Notes: generated by a model not told the origin, from the letters alone. Positions 44,598 to 53,034 are shown, counted from the first letter of the stretch. The stretch is 64,000 bases of DNA from Scytonema sp045865695 (GCF_045865695.1 NZ_BAACAP010000217.1:1-64000), one strand, 5' to 3'. Numbers and translations are program-made.

Positions 44598-46616
44598 ATG
44601 TTCACTATTGAACAAATCACTTCTGCATGGCTTCTTGTCCGTGCGGGAACTAAAAGTGCAGGTGTAGATGGAATTGATGTTGACTTATTTGCATCTGCTG
44701 TCAATGACCAGTTACGCATTCTTTTGCATCAATTACAACAAGAATCTTACCACGCTAGCCCTGCTAAAGGATTTTATCTCACTAAAAGCAGTGGTGGCAA
44801 GCGTTTGGTTGGTATTCCTACCGTTCGGGACAGAATTGTGCAACGTTTGCTACTAGAGGAACTGTATTTTCCATTGGAAGATACGTTTCTTGATTGCAGC
44901 TACGCTTATCGTCCCGGACGGAATATACAGCAAGCAGTACAGCATTTATATTCATACTACCACTTGCAACCAAAGTGGATTATTAAGGCTGACATTGCTG
45001 AGTTTTTTGACAGTTTGTCTTGGGCTTTACTGTTAACTGCTTTGGAAAAACTGCTGCTCGAACCAATTGTAGTTCAATTGCTTGAAGGGCAATTGCGATC
45101 GGGAATTGTCATCAATGGTAAACCGATTTACCCAGGTAAAGGAGTGTTGCAAGGTGGGGTTTTATCTGGAGCATTGGCAAATTTATACCTGAATGAATTT
45201 GACAAAAAATGCCTTAATCAGTCTATCAATCTAGTTCGGTACGGAGATGATTTTGCAATTGCTTGTAGCAGTTTCCAGGAAGCGACTCGCACTCTAGATA
45301 AGGTGGCTGCTTGGTTGGGGGAATTGTATTTAAATCTTCAGCTAGAAAAAACCCAGATTTTTGCTCCTGGTGACGAATTTACCTTTCTTGGGTATCGCTT
45401 TGCTAAAGGTGAAGTTTACGCACCACCCCCACCAGTCATTACTCGTGAAGGGGTATGGGTGACAAACGAATCAGGTTTACCTTATTTTCGTCCCAAGGAA
45501 CGCCCTGTAAAATTTGTTTCCCGTCCTCCAAAAGCTTGCAGTACCGATAAGCCTATCAAATTTCCTTCAGCACCAATTTCTCATCTTTGGCAGGAGTCTA
45601 TGTCTACATTATACGTAACCGATCAAGGCGCTTATCTAAGTGTCAAAAATCAGCAGTTTCAAGTATTCTATCAGGGAGAGTTACGGATTAAGCTTCCAGT
45701 CAGCAGGGTCAGTAATGTTGTTTTATTTGGTTGTTGCAATGTATCACATGGTGCGGTCAGTATGGCGTTGCAGCGACGGATACCAATTATGTATTTGTCC
45801 CAGAAGGGAAGATATTTTGGGAGGTTACAAGTAGAAGGTGATGCAAAAGTTGAATATTTGATGCGACAGGTTGAGTGCTGTCAAAATCCTGATTTCACAC
45901 GCCGTCAAGCTGAAGCCATAGTCAGAGCCAAGTTGCATAACTCGCGAATCTTGCTCATGAGGTTAAACCGTCGTCGTAAATCTCAAGATGTAGATGAAAC
46001 AGTTATCAAAACGGCGGCTCGCGATCTAGAGATTTTAATGAGCAAATTACCTTTTGCAGAGAATATGGATATGCTGCGGGGATATGAAGGAAAGGCGGCG
46101 ACAATTTATTTTCAAGCACTGGGAAGTTTATTTTCTGGTTCGTTTAAATTTGAAAAGCGTACCAAGCGTCCGCCTACTGACCCAATTAATAGTATGTTCA
46201 GTTTGGGGTACACTTTGTTAAGTCAAAATGTTTTTTCTTTCGTTCAAACAATAGGGTTGCATACTCACTTTGGCAATCTTCACGTTCCAAGAGACAACCA
46301 TCCTGCCCTCGTCAGCGATCTTGTTGAGGAGTGGAGGGCGTCGGTTGATTCTCTGGTGGCTTATTTGGTAAATTCTCAAATTTTTACGATTGATGATTTT
46401 ACGTTACCTGATGAACGAGGCGGGGTGTATTTTCAGCCGCACGCCCTCAAAAAGTTTCTCAAGCATTGGGAAGAAAAATTGCAATCTGAATTAACACACC
46501 CTCACAGTGGACAAAAAGTGGTGTTTCGTCGTGCGATCGAGTTACAGGTACGCGAGTACATCTCCTGTTTGAAAGGAGAAGTGGAAGTTTACCGTCCAAT
46601 GGTTTGGGAAAAGTAA
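44598..46616 (+). CDS. cas1: Reverse transcriptase-Cas1 fusion
   Basis: A 672-aa protein. RT domain (~15-275): Gly-Ile-Pro-x-Val-Arg-Asp-Arg, Lys-Ala-Asp132-Ile-x-Glu-Phe-Phe-Asp, Leu-Gln-Gly-Gly-Val-Leu-Ser-Gly (a variant of Gln-Gly-x-Pro-x-Ser-Pro), Tyr215-Gly-Asp-Asp (variant of Tyr-Ala-Asp-Asp) and Phe-Leu-Gly-Tyr. Cas1 domain (~335-672): Arg-Gly-Tyr-Glu497-Gly-Lys-Ala-Ala, Asn-Leu-His562 and Ser-Asp574-Leu-Val-Glu-Glu-Trp-Arg, so all three metal ligands are present. No Cas6 domain. Such fusions can acquire spacers from RNA (known for the Marinomonas fusion). No cas2 beside it; the nearest is at 51543. Confidence 0.95.
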   Translation: MFTIEQITSAWLLVRAGTKSAGVDGIDVDLFASAVNDQLRILLHQLQQESYHASPAKGFYLTKSSGGKRLVGIPTVRDRIVQRLLLEELYFPLEDTFLDCSYAYRPGRNIQQAVQHLYSYYHLQPKWIIKADIAEFFDSLSWALLLTALEKLLLEPIVVQLLEGQLRSGIVINGKPIYPGKGVLQGGVLSGALANLYLNEFDKKCLNQSINLVRYGDDFAIACSSFQEATRTLDKVAAWLGELYLNLQLEKTQIFAPGDEFTFLGYRFAKGEVYAPPPPVITREGVWVTNESGLPYFRPKERPVKFVSRPPKACSTDKPIKFPSAPISHLWQESMSTLYVTDQGAYLSVKNQQFQVFYQGELRIKLPVSRVSNVVLFGCCNVSHGAVSMALQRRIPIMYLSQKGRYFGRLQVEGDAKVEYLMRQVECCQNPDFTRRQAEAIVRAKLHNSRILLMRLNRRRKSQDVDETVIKTAARDLEILMSKLPFAENMDMLRGYEGKAATIYFQALGSLFSGSFKFEKRTKRPPTDPINSMFSLGYTLLSQNVFSFVQTIGLHTHFGNLHVPRDNHPALVSDLVEEWRASVDSLVAYLVNSQIFTIDDFTLPDERGGVYFQPHALKKFLKHWEEKLQSELTHPHSGQKVVFRRAIELQVREYISCLKGEVEVYRPMVWEK

Positions 46617-46800
46617 TCAGTGACCGGTGACCAGTACCCAGTGACCAGTGACCAGTGACCAGTGACCAATAGGCGTATGTATATTGGTAACTATACTTCA
46701 GTGACCAGTGACCAGTGACCAGTGACCAGTGACCAGTGACCTCGTTCCCAGGCTCCGCCTGGGAATGCCTTCTTGAGAGGCTCTGACTCGCAGTTTACAC
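46617..46800. repeat. STRR tandem plus dispersed GTTCCCAGGCTCCGCCTGG palindrome (copy 3)
   Basis: CCAGTGA heptamers in two blocks (46617-46665 and 46700-46740), then the palindromic element of the 23.4/30.5/52.9-kb family. Confidence 0.85.
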
Positions 46801-46889
46801 GAGTAACTATCTCTATCTGAGTCAAGAGTAAAAATTTATGTTAAGTTGACAAACCGTGCTTTAAAAATGAAGAGTAATTTGTTATACTT

Positions 46890-47295
46890 CAAAAAACAGA
46901 ACCTTGACAGTTTAATATAAGAGACTTCCAAACAAAAAATGTCCCAAGTTTTCTAGTGGAATAGCGTGTCTTGCCCGTTGTTCATTAAGATAGCGATCGC
47001 AATGCTTGTTCCATAAGAGGGGAAAATTTGTCTTTTGCAATTCCCCTAAAGTTTCCAATTGAAAGCGAAGGTATTACTTTTTGCTTTCTACACGCAAGCT
47101 TTTCGCGGGGGTATGGCGATCGCTGGAAAGCTTATGATTTCGTTGACCCCCTCGGAAAGTCTGTAGTGTAAGAGTTTGAGATGGGTGTGGGGATGAGTTA
47201 TTGACACTAAAACACGCCTGTTGACAGTGAAACTACACCCCCCGCGAAAATGCCATCTTCAAACCCAATTGTAGTAAGGGTTCTATCAGGGTAGG
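46890..47295 (+). promoter_or_regulatory. Leader of CRISPR array 3
   Basis: Contains CAGAACCTTGACA (46897-46909), TTTTCGCGGGGGT (47100-47112) and TTTCGTTGACCCCCTCG (47138-47154). The spacing from the last element to the first repeat is 141 bp and between the last two 25 bp, exactly as in the leader of array 2. TTGACA-like -35 boxes occur at 46904 and near 47222. No gene in this stretch. Confidence 0.88.
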
Positions 47296-48352
47296 GTTTT
47301 AATTCTTCTTCCCCTCACGGGGACGGAAACTTTGCTGTCCCAAACCAGGAAGCACTCCAGAGTATAGCCTGTTTTAATTCTTCTTCCCCTCACGGGGACG
47401 GAAACATTACTCCACGCTGATAGCGTCAAGTAAAAGTTTTCTGAGAGTTTTAATTCTTCTTCCCCTCACGGGGACGGAAACTCATCTGATCCTCCCTCTT
47501 TGTAGGAGGAATTTTTTGTTTTAATTCTTCTTCCCCTCACGGGGACGGAAACTGATGCTGATCCACCTATTGTGACGTCTTTGTCTTGTTTTAATTCTTC
47601 TTCCCCTCACGGGGACGGAAACTATAGTTGGGGTAGTCCTTACCTCCTTGAACATAAGGTTTTAATTCTTCTTCCCCTCACGGGGACGGAAACTACCTAC
47701 CTCAGTAAGAGGTAGAACTAGAGCGCTTGTGCGGTTTTAATTCTTCTTCCCCTCACGGGGACGGAAACACAGGGAGGTAGAAAATTTCTCCCCACTGGAT
47801 TAACTTATGTTTTAATTCTTCTTCCCCTCACGGGGACGGAAACTTTTGTAGCGCATTAACTTCAGTACTAGCATTTCCTGGGGTTTTAATTCTTCTTCCC
47901 CTCACGGGGACGGAAACCTCTCCAATCTATTGGTCCTACAACCTGGAATAGAACTGTTTTAATTCTTCTTCCCCTCACGGGGACGGAAACTCTTTGTTGC
48001 CGGAGGTTTACCTTCTCCGGAAGGAGTTTTAATTCTTCTTCCCCTCACGGGGACGGAAACGTACAGACTCCTAAGAATTTTCTAATGTAAACAAAATCGT
48101 TTTAATTCTTCTTCCCCTCACGGGGACGGAAACAGAACCTAGCCAGGTTGTACCTGTTTTCCAGATCTATTAAGTTTTAATTCTTCTTCCCCTCACGGGG
48201 ACGGAAACTTGAAAAACAGATTTTATTTTACTGCAAAGTTTCCGTTTTAATTCTTCTTCCCCTCACGGGGACGGAAACCTTGCAGCCACAAAGGCCTTAC
48301 TCTTCTAAGTTTATTCTGTTTTAATTCTTCTTCCCCTCACGGGGACGAAAAC
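47296..48352 (+). CRISPR. CRISPR array 3: 15 repeats, 14 spacers, transcribed rightwards
   Basis: Repeats of 35 bp start GTTTTAATTCTTC and end CACGGGGACGGAAAC. They start at 47296, 47371, 47447, 47518, 47588, 47659, 47734, 47809, 47883, 47956, 48026, 48099, 48174, 48244 and 48318. The last has GACGAAAAC instead of GACGGAAAC, so the old end is on the right. Spacers are 35-41 bp. The 3' part of the repeat equals that of array 2, including the ACGGAAAC handle. Confidence 0.97.
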
Positions 48353-48696
48353 ACGATTGATAACTGTATAATCAACAAAGGCGGTGATGCGTTTATCATA
48401 TACCGAAGTTACGGGGCCATTTTGCCGAGTTCTTTAGAGCGGAAACAATCAACAAAGGCAATGATGCTGTATAAAAGAAATATAGAAGATGAAAAGCTGA
48501 TAATTTTGTCAGTTTCAGATGCTGACAAGGTATTTAGCTTGATTGAGAATCCTCCTGCACCCAATACGAGATTAAAAGCAGCAATGCGAAAATATAAGGA
48601 ATTTTTTAGTGAGAGTCATTGAACTGTTAGGTAAGCATCACGATCGCGATGGCTTTGACTGTGGTTATGTTTTGTAGATGAGTAAAAAAGAACTTC
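48353..48696 (+). pseudogene. Fused remnant: TacA-like antitoxin end and TacT-like toxin start, copy A
   Basis: An open frame leads from the end of array 3 into 48482-48622, which encodes the same C-terminal ~46 residues as the DUF1778 antitoxin at 53035. It is followed by the first codons of a GNAT toxin (Ile-Glu-Leu-Leu-Gly-Lys-His-His-Asp-Arg-Asp-Gly-Phe-Asp-Cys-Gly), which then stops. Its 184-bp core (48482-48665) is about 97% identical to 53188-53371. Not functional. Confidence 0.7.
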
Positions 48697-50271
48697 TTAA
48701 GCACGGATAACAGTAATAGAGCGGTGATTTTTTGTGGTAACAATTTGGGTTGATATTCTTTCTTCCATCGGCGGTGCATTTTTCCGTCGGTCAAATACAA
48801 ATAACCAACCAAAATCTAATCCCAATCTCGCTAAGTATGAATCCAATTGTTCAAGCCCTTCATCTTGGGGATCGCCTTTCTTCTCGCGCCATACTTTTAA
48901 TTCGATACCTAAAGTCGTAGAACCATATCTTAAACATAAATCCATGCGATCGCTACCAATAGCATATTCCCGCTCTAAGGTTCCACCACCATTAACGACG
49001 CGATGTAAAAATGCCATCAGTACTATGTGAGGCGCAATTTCATGATATCCAGTACTGCCTAAGAGTGGTTCGCCATGCTGACGCCAAAATCTCATAAATG
49101 CTTGTAGTAAGTCATCAATGTTTAGCTCTCCAGAGTCCGTCAACCAACTGGGGCTAATGTGGGGTAAACTATCCTGAGTCCCCTGCACTAAAACACGGGG
49201 AATGACCTCGCGATAAATGGGATTGGCAATCACGAGTCCTCCTGCGGGGTCGCGTCGCAACAATCCTAAATCAATTAAATATTGTCGGTCATCTGCGGTC
49301 GTATCCCCTAAGGCTCCTCCAGCAAGCATCGGTTCAATAATATCTTTGACTCGTTTTTCGCGAAGTTTTTCTGCCAAGGAGTCTAAATGGGTATCCTGAC
49401 GTGCAATGAGAATTTCTTTGGCTTTTAATATATGTTCGTGGGTAATGGTAATACTTCTATCTTTTACCATTTTTTCAACAACTTCTTTGGCGAGGGCATT
49501 GACTAACCAAGGTTGTCCCTGAGTCAAATCAAATGCTGTTGCTTTTGCAAGTTGGGTGAAAACTTGCTCAGTCTCGTCAGTATGGTGTTGATATAATTCT
49601 GCCACTTCCTCAGCGTGAAAGTTTCTCAGTGTTAGGGAACTCACTTTAATATTGAAGGGACTCGCCGTGTTTAAGCGATTCTCCGTAGGAGACGCTTCGC
49701 GAACGCTACCACCGGATGCGACTTTATAATCACGCACGTCACGTAAGCCAATCAACCCTACAGATAAAGGGAAGTTATTAGGACGCCTGGGATAACCATC
49801 ACGTAACTGGCGTAAAACTGAAATCAAGGTTTCATTTTGTAGCGAATCAATTTCATCGATAAATATTACCAAAGGTCGGGGTGAAGCCTGCGCCCAAGCT
49901 CGTAAAGAAGCTTGAATTCTCCGTCCGGGTTCTTCTGTATTCCAAACTGGTGGTTGTAGCTCTTTGGGTAATATATCTGCAACTGTATCGCGCCATGTTC
50001 CAAGAATCGCTAATTCTGCTGCACCGACATCATTATTAAAAGCGCTTCCGACTTCTACTGATACGGTGACTGCTGTGTAGCGCCCACTTAGAGTCAGCTG
50101 TTTTGCCAGGGCTAGCATCGCGGTTGTTTTCCCTGTTTGTCGGGGTGCATGAACTACAAAATAACTCCGCTGTTGAATGAGCTCGTCTAAATCCGGCAAC
50201 CGAGCAGTTGGCGGTAGCATATAGTGGATATCGTCTTGGCAAGGACCTGCGATGTTGAACCAACGAGACAT
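48697..50271 (-). CDS. AAA-like ATPase with C-terminal PD-(D/E)XK-like domain
   Basis: A 524-aa protein. Walker A is His-Ala-Pro-Arg-Gln-Thr-Gly-Lys-Thr-Thr (~41-50), Walker B Leu-Val-Ile-Phe-Ile-Asp-Glu-Ile-Asp (~134-142). The C-terminal region has Gly-Ser-Asp-Arg-Met-Asp-Leu and Leu-Gly-Ile-Glu-Leu-Lys-Val-Trp (~450-470), the Asp and Glu-x-Lys of a restriction-like nuclease fold. An in-frame dispersed repeat codes for a Gly-Gly-Ser-Val-Arg-Glu-Ala-Ser-Pro-Thr-Glu insert near residue ~190-200. It lies between array 3 and cas1 and is divergent from cas1, sharing the iterated promoter elements. Confidence 0.85.
   Translation of the reverse strand: MSRWFNIAGPCQDDIHYMLPPTARLPDLDELIQQRSYFVVHAPRQTGKTTAMLALAKQLTLSGRYTAVTVSVEVGSAFNNDVGAAELAILGTWRDTVADILPKELQPPVWNTEEPGRRIQASLRAWAQASPRPLVIFIDEIDSLQNETLISVLRQLRDGYPRRPNNFPLSVGLIGLRDVRDYKVASGGSVREASPTENRLNTASPFNIKVSSLTLRNFHAEEVAELYQHHTDETEQVFTQLAKATAFDLTQGQPWLVNALAKEVVEKMVKDRSITITHEHILKAKEILIARQDTHLDSLAEKLREKRVKDIIEPMLAGGALGDTTADDRQYLIDLGLLRRDPAGGLVIANPIYREVIPRVLVQGTQDSLPHISPSWLTDSGELNIDDLLQAFMRFWRQHGEPLLGSTGYHEIAPHIVLMAFLHRVVNGGGTLEREYAIGSDRMDLCLRYGSTTLGIELKVWREKKGDPQDEGLEQLDSYLARLGLDFGWLFVFDRRKNAPPMEERISTQIVTTKNHRSITVIRA
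49678..49709. repeat. Dispersed GCGTTCGCGAAGCG repeat inserted in frame in the ATPase gene
   Basis: Carries the CGCTTCGCGAACG core, related to the element at 2421-2450, and keeps the frame of the ATPase. Confidence 0.7.
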
Positions 50272-50373
50272 GGAACAAAACTACGTTCAGGCGGATACTC
50301 TATGAGTTTACCTTACTTTAACCTGAGTTCGACATAAAAACAGTTTTCAAGATTCGTTCCGAATCGGACTGGC

Positions 50374-50438
50374 AACTCATATAACTCATATACGAAGTCA
50401 TATAAAAATTGCTTCTACACAGATACGAACTCATATAG
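50374..50438. promoter_or_regulatory. Iterated 12-bp elements in the ATPase / cas1 promoter region
   Basis: AACTCATAT (50374-50382), AACTCATATACG (50383-50394), AAGTCATATA (50395-50404) and AACTCATATAG (50428-50438). They match the elements at 44489-44545, again with a 12-bp step. The region 50272-50514 holds no gene. Confidence 0.7.
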
Positions 50439-50514
50439 CTATCTGAAAAAATAGAAATATAGATAAGAAAAGCAAACTTTCTTATCTACAAACAAACCTA
50501 GTTGGTTTTCATTT

Positions 50515-51540
50515 ATGTCTACAATTTACATCACGGAACAAGATGTATCGTTCAAAATTCAACACCGTTATTTAAAGGTGTTTCATCAACAGGAACAACG
50601 CATTAGCATACCACTTCGCAATCTCACTCAACTTATTATCTTTGGTAATGTCAATCTACCACAAGATATTATTAAACTCTTGCGATCGCACAACATTCCC
50701 GTCTTATATTTAACCCAAACAGGTGAATATTTAGGACGATTAGAAAACCCATCTCAACTCCAACCAAAATACTTAACCTACCAACGCAAGCGCGTGCGCG
50801 ATTTTGAGTTTTTACGTGCAACTGCTGAAAGTATTATCTGGGCAAAATTACACAATCAACACGTTTTTTTACAAAGTTGGACTCGCCATCACATAAACCA
50901 CGTCAACCAACGAGCGTTAAATTACTTAATGCTGTTGATGGACAGTCTACCGATCGCAAAATCTCTGAGCGAATTGCGGGAATATAGCGAGGAAGCTGAT
51001 AAGGTTTACTATTGGGCTATTGCTTCCCTACTCAACTTCTACAGCCAGTGTCCGCAGACAACTGCAAAGCGAATTAGCCAATTTTGTAACTTGGGAAATC
51101 AACTGCTGCATCAATATATATACGCGCTTCTCAATACTAGAGAACTTCACCCTGACTATGCAATATTACACCGGGACACGCATTACGACCTCCCTTTAGC
51201 GTGGGACTTTACAGCAGAATTTCGCGCCCCTATCGTTGATGATTTGGTACTCAATTTTGTACGAAATCTTCCTAACACCAACGGAAACGGTAAGAGTCAG
51301 CCACACGGCTTGCTACAATCTTTCCTCCAGCAGTGGGAAGCAAAACTTCGGACTTTTGTACTGCATCCCTACTCTGGGGAAGTCAGCTACCGTCAGTGTC
51401 TCGACTTGCAGGTGCGCGAATATCTTGCTTGTCTGTTGGGCGAAGTGGATTTTTACCGTCCCTTAGCCTTGAAGTTTCACCCAAATCCTACTTTCAATGT
51501 CGCTGAACCTGAAAAAGCACCATTAGCTTTGGTGAAGTAG
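50515..51540 (+). CDS. cas1: Stand-alone Cas1, with an altered active-site motif
   Basis: A 341-aa protein, homologous along its length to the Cas1 half of the RT fusion (starts Met-Ser-Thr-Ile-Tyr-Ile-Thr-Glu-Gln; the fusion has Met-Ser-Thr-Leu-Tyr-Val-Thr-Asp-Gln). His219 (Ala-Ile-Leu-His) and Asp231 (Ala-Trp-Asp-Phe) fit two metal ligands. The usual Glu of the Gly-x-Glu-Gly motif aligns with Ser158 in Leu-Arg-Glu-Tyr-Ser-Glu-Glu-Ala; a neighbouring Glu might substitute. Cas1 joins new spacers to the array together with Cas2, which follows after 2 bp. Confidence 0.92.
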   Translation: MSTIYITEQDVSFKIQHRYLKVFHQQEQRISIPLRNLTQLIIFGNVNLPQDIIKLLRSHNIPVLYLTQTGEYLGRLENPSQLQPKYLTYQRKRVRDFEFLRATAESIIWAKLHNQHVFLQSWTRHHINHVNQRALNYLMLLMDSLPIAKSLSELREYSEEADKVYYWAIASLLNFYSQCPQTTAKRISQFCNLGNQLLHQYIYALLNTRELHPDYAILHRDTHYDLPLAWDFTAEFRAPIVDDLVLNFVRNLPNTNGNGKSQPHGLLQSFLQQWEAKLRTFVLHPYSGEVSYRQCLDLQVREYLACLLGEVDFYRPLALKFHPNPTFNVAEPEKAPLALVK

Positions 51541-51542
51541 TC

Positions 51543-51821
51543 ATGTTTTACTTAGTTTGCTATGACATTGTTAGCGATCGCCGTCGTAATAAGGTGTCGA
51601 AAATCCTTGAAAGTTATGGATTGCGGGTGCAAAAGTCTGTTTTTGAGTGCGTGTTGGATGAGAAGCAGTACGAAACCGTATCCAAATACCTCACACGACT
51701 GGTTAACAAACGCGAAGACCAAGTGAGATTTTACCCCATGTCAGCACACAATCGTTGTAAAGTCGCAGTCATGGGAACGCAACCTGAATTTATAGTAGAC
51801 GACGCAGCGTTTATCGTCTAA
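51543..51821 (+). CDS. cas2: Cas2
   Basis: A 92-aa ferredoxin-like protein. Tyr-Leu-Val-Cys-Tyr-Asp-Ile-Val at the start with Asp-Arg-Arg-Arg-Asn-Lys-Val-Ser-Lys-Ile-Leu, then Gly-Leu-Arg-Val-Gln-Lys-Ser-Val-Phe-Glu-Cys, are the Cas2 signatures. It bridges Cas1 dimers in spacer integration. It starts 2 bp after cas1 and is the only cas2 in the window, so it may also serve the RT-Cas1 fusion. Confidence 0.95.
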   Translation: MFYLVCYDIVSDRRRNKVSKILESYGLRVQKSVFECVLDEKQYETVSKYLTRLVNKREDQVRFYPMSAHNRCKVAVMGTQPEFIVDDAAFIV

Positions 51822-51837
51822 TTACAGCCATTACACC

Positions 51838-52120
51838 ATTTTGGATTTTAGATTTTGGATTTCGGATTGAGAAAGTCATACCTAGACTTAATTTCGACCA
51901 ACTATCTATCGCATTCTTTGTTCAAATTGGTATGACACACAGCATTTTCTTTATAACCAAATGAACATTTGCAAAAAAGCACGCGCTCCACCGTTGTGCA
52001 ATCTCTGTGCGCGGTTATACCATTTTGGATTTTAGATTTTAGATTTTGGATTGAGAAAGTCTTGCCTAGACTTGATTTCAACCAACTATCTGTCGCCTTC
52101 TTTGTTCAAATTGGTATTGG
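51838..52120. repeat. Direct repeat, two copies of ~95 bp
   Basis: Begins CCATTTTGGATTTTAGATTT and ends near TTTGTTCAAATTGGTAT; copies at about 51838-51932 and 52020-52117. Short open frames across it are not convincing. Confidence 0.75.
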
Positions 52121-52143
52121 TTTGGATTCTACACATAGCGCCA

Positions 52144-52404
52144 ATGCATATCAAGTTTCGTTTGATTTTTGTTGGCAAAGTTCAAAAACAACTTGATTCA
52201 TTATCCTCAAAAGACCGCAAGCAGTACGATAAAGCTTTTGAATGTTTAGCAAATAATGGTCCTGTTTATCCTAGCTTGAGAACCCATCGATATCGCTGCA
52301 AAGACGATGATATTTGGAGTTCTTCCGCTTCGATGGCAAAACGATTTTATTGGCGTTACATGGAGGAACACAGCATTCTCATCACGCATTTAGATTCGCA
52401 CTAG
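52144..52404 (+). CDS. RelE/ParE-like toxin
   Basis: An 86-aa protein from the ATG at 52144. A longer frame starts at 52051 but runs through the direct repeat. Basic N-terminal half with Lys-Val-Gln-Lys-Gln-Leu and helices, then Trp-Ser-Ser-Ser-Ala-Ser-Met-Ala-Lys-Arg-Phe-Tyr-Trp-Arg-Tyr and Ile-Leu-Ile-Thr-His-Leu-Asp-Ser-His, the pattern of cyanobacterial RelE-fold toxins. The HTH gene 19 bp downstream is the possible antitoxin. Confidence 0.6.
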   Translation: MHIKFRLIFVGKVQKQLDSLSSKDRKQYDKAFECLANNGPVYPSLRTHRYRCKDDDIWSSSASMAKRFYWRYMEEHSILITHLDSH

Positions 52405-52422
52405 TACACAATTACTTTTTTT

Positions 52423-52719
52423 ATGATGTACAATCCTCGTCGAATCACCCCACGAGAACAGAAGATCATTTCACTTTACAGCAACTGGGAGTTTGGCATG
52501 ACACCAACTCAATTTTATGACAAGTGGGCTGTCAGTTACGAACAAATGGCTTTAGTCTGTTCCCGTTCCAATTCAACAGTTCGCGGCTGGTTTAGGAGCG
52601 ATGGTAATCGACGCTATCCCACGCATAACGATCTGCTGCATCTTGCTCTGATGGATTTTTTCCTAGAACACTTTGAGGAAATCCCCGAACAGGTTTTGCA
52701 CTGGCTGCACTTTCAGTGA
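52423..52719 (+). CDS. HTH protein, possible antitoxin partner
   Basis: A 98-aa protein. Tyr-Glu-Gln-Met-Ala-Leu-Val-Cys-Ser-Arg-Ser-Asn-Ser-Thr-Val-Arg-Gly-Trp-Phe (~38-56) is a helix-turn-helix. It is followed by an acidic C-terminal helix region. The second Met could be the true start. Its position after the RelE-like gene suggests an antitoxin or autoregulator. Confidence 0.6.
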   Translation: MMYNPRRITPREQKIISLYSNWEFGMTPTQFYDKWAVSYEQMALVCSRSNSTVRGWFRSDGNRRYPTHNDLLHLALMDFFLEHFEEIPEQVLHWLHFQ

Positions 52720-52910
52720 CCAGTGAGCAGTGACCAATGACCAGTAACGAGTGACCAATGAGCAATGACCAGGTAATTCAAACGTGAGTTAGACAGACCT
52801 GAATCTCCTAACCTAAAAGGATGCTGTTGGCGAATGGTGAGTCAGACCCCTCACCTCGTTCCCAGGCTCTGCCTGGGAATGCCTTCTTTAGAGGCTCCGC
52901 CTAAAGTGTG
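52720..52910. repeat. STRR tandem plus dispersed palindrome (copy 4)
   Basis: Heptamers of the CCAGTGA/CCAATGA type (52720-52772), then the GTTCCCAGGCTCTGCCTGG element (52857-52905). The rest up to 53034 holds no gene. Confidence 0.8.
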
Positions 52911-53034
52911 GGGCAATGTCACTCTTCTTCCAGTGAAAGCGGCTTTTGAGCACTATGACGGACGAAAAGGATATACACATCGATAGTGCCAAAATGACAC
53001 CGCTGAGTTAGAGTTCAGATAATATCTTGTTTGA

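Noticed and set aside
52051..52143. Longer start of the RelE-like toxin
   Set aside because: It lies within a direct repeat, and the start at 52144 gives the usual toxin size.
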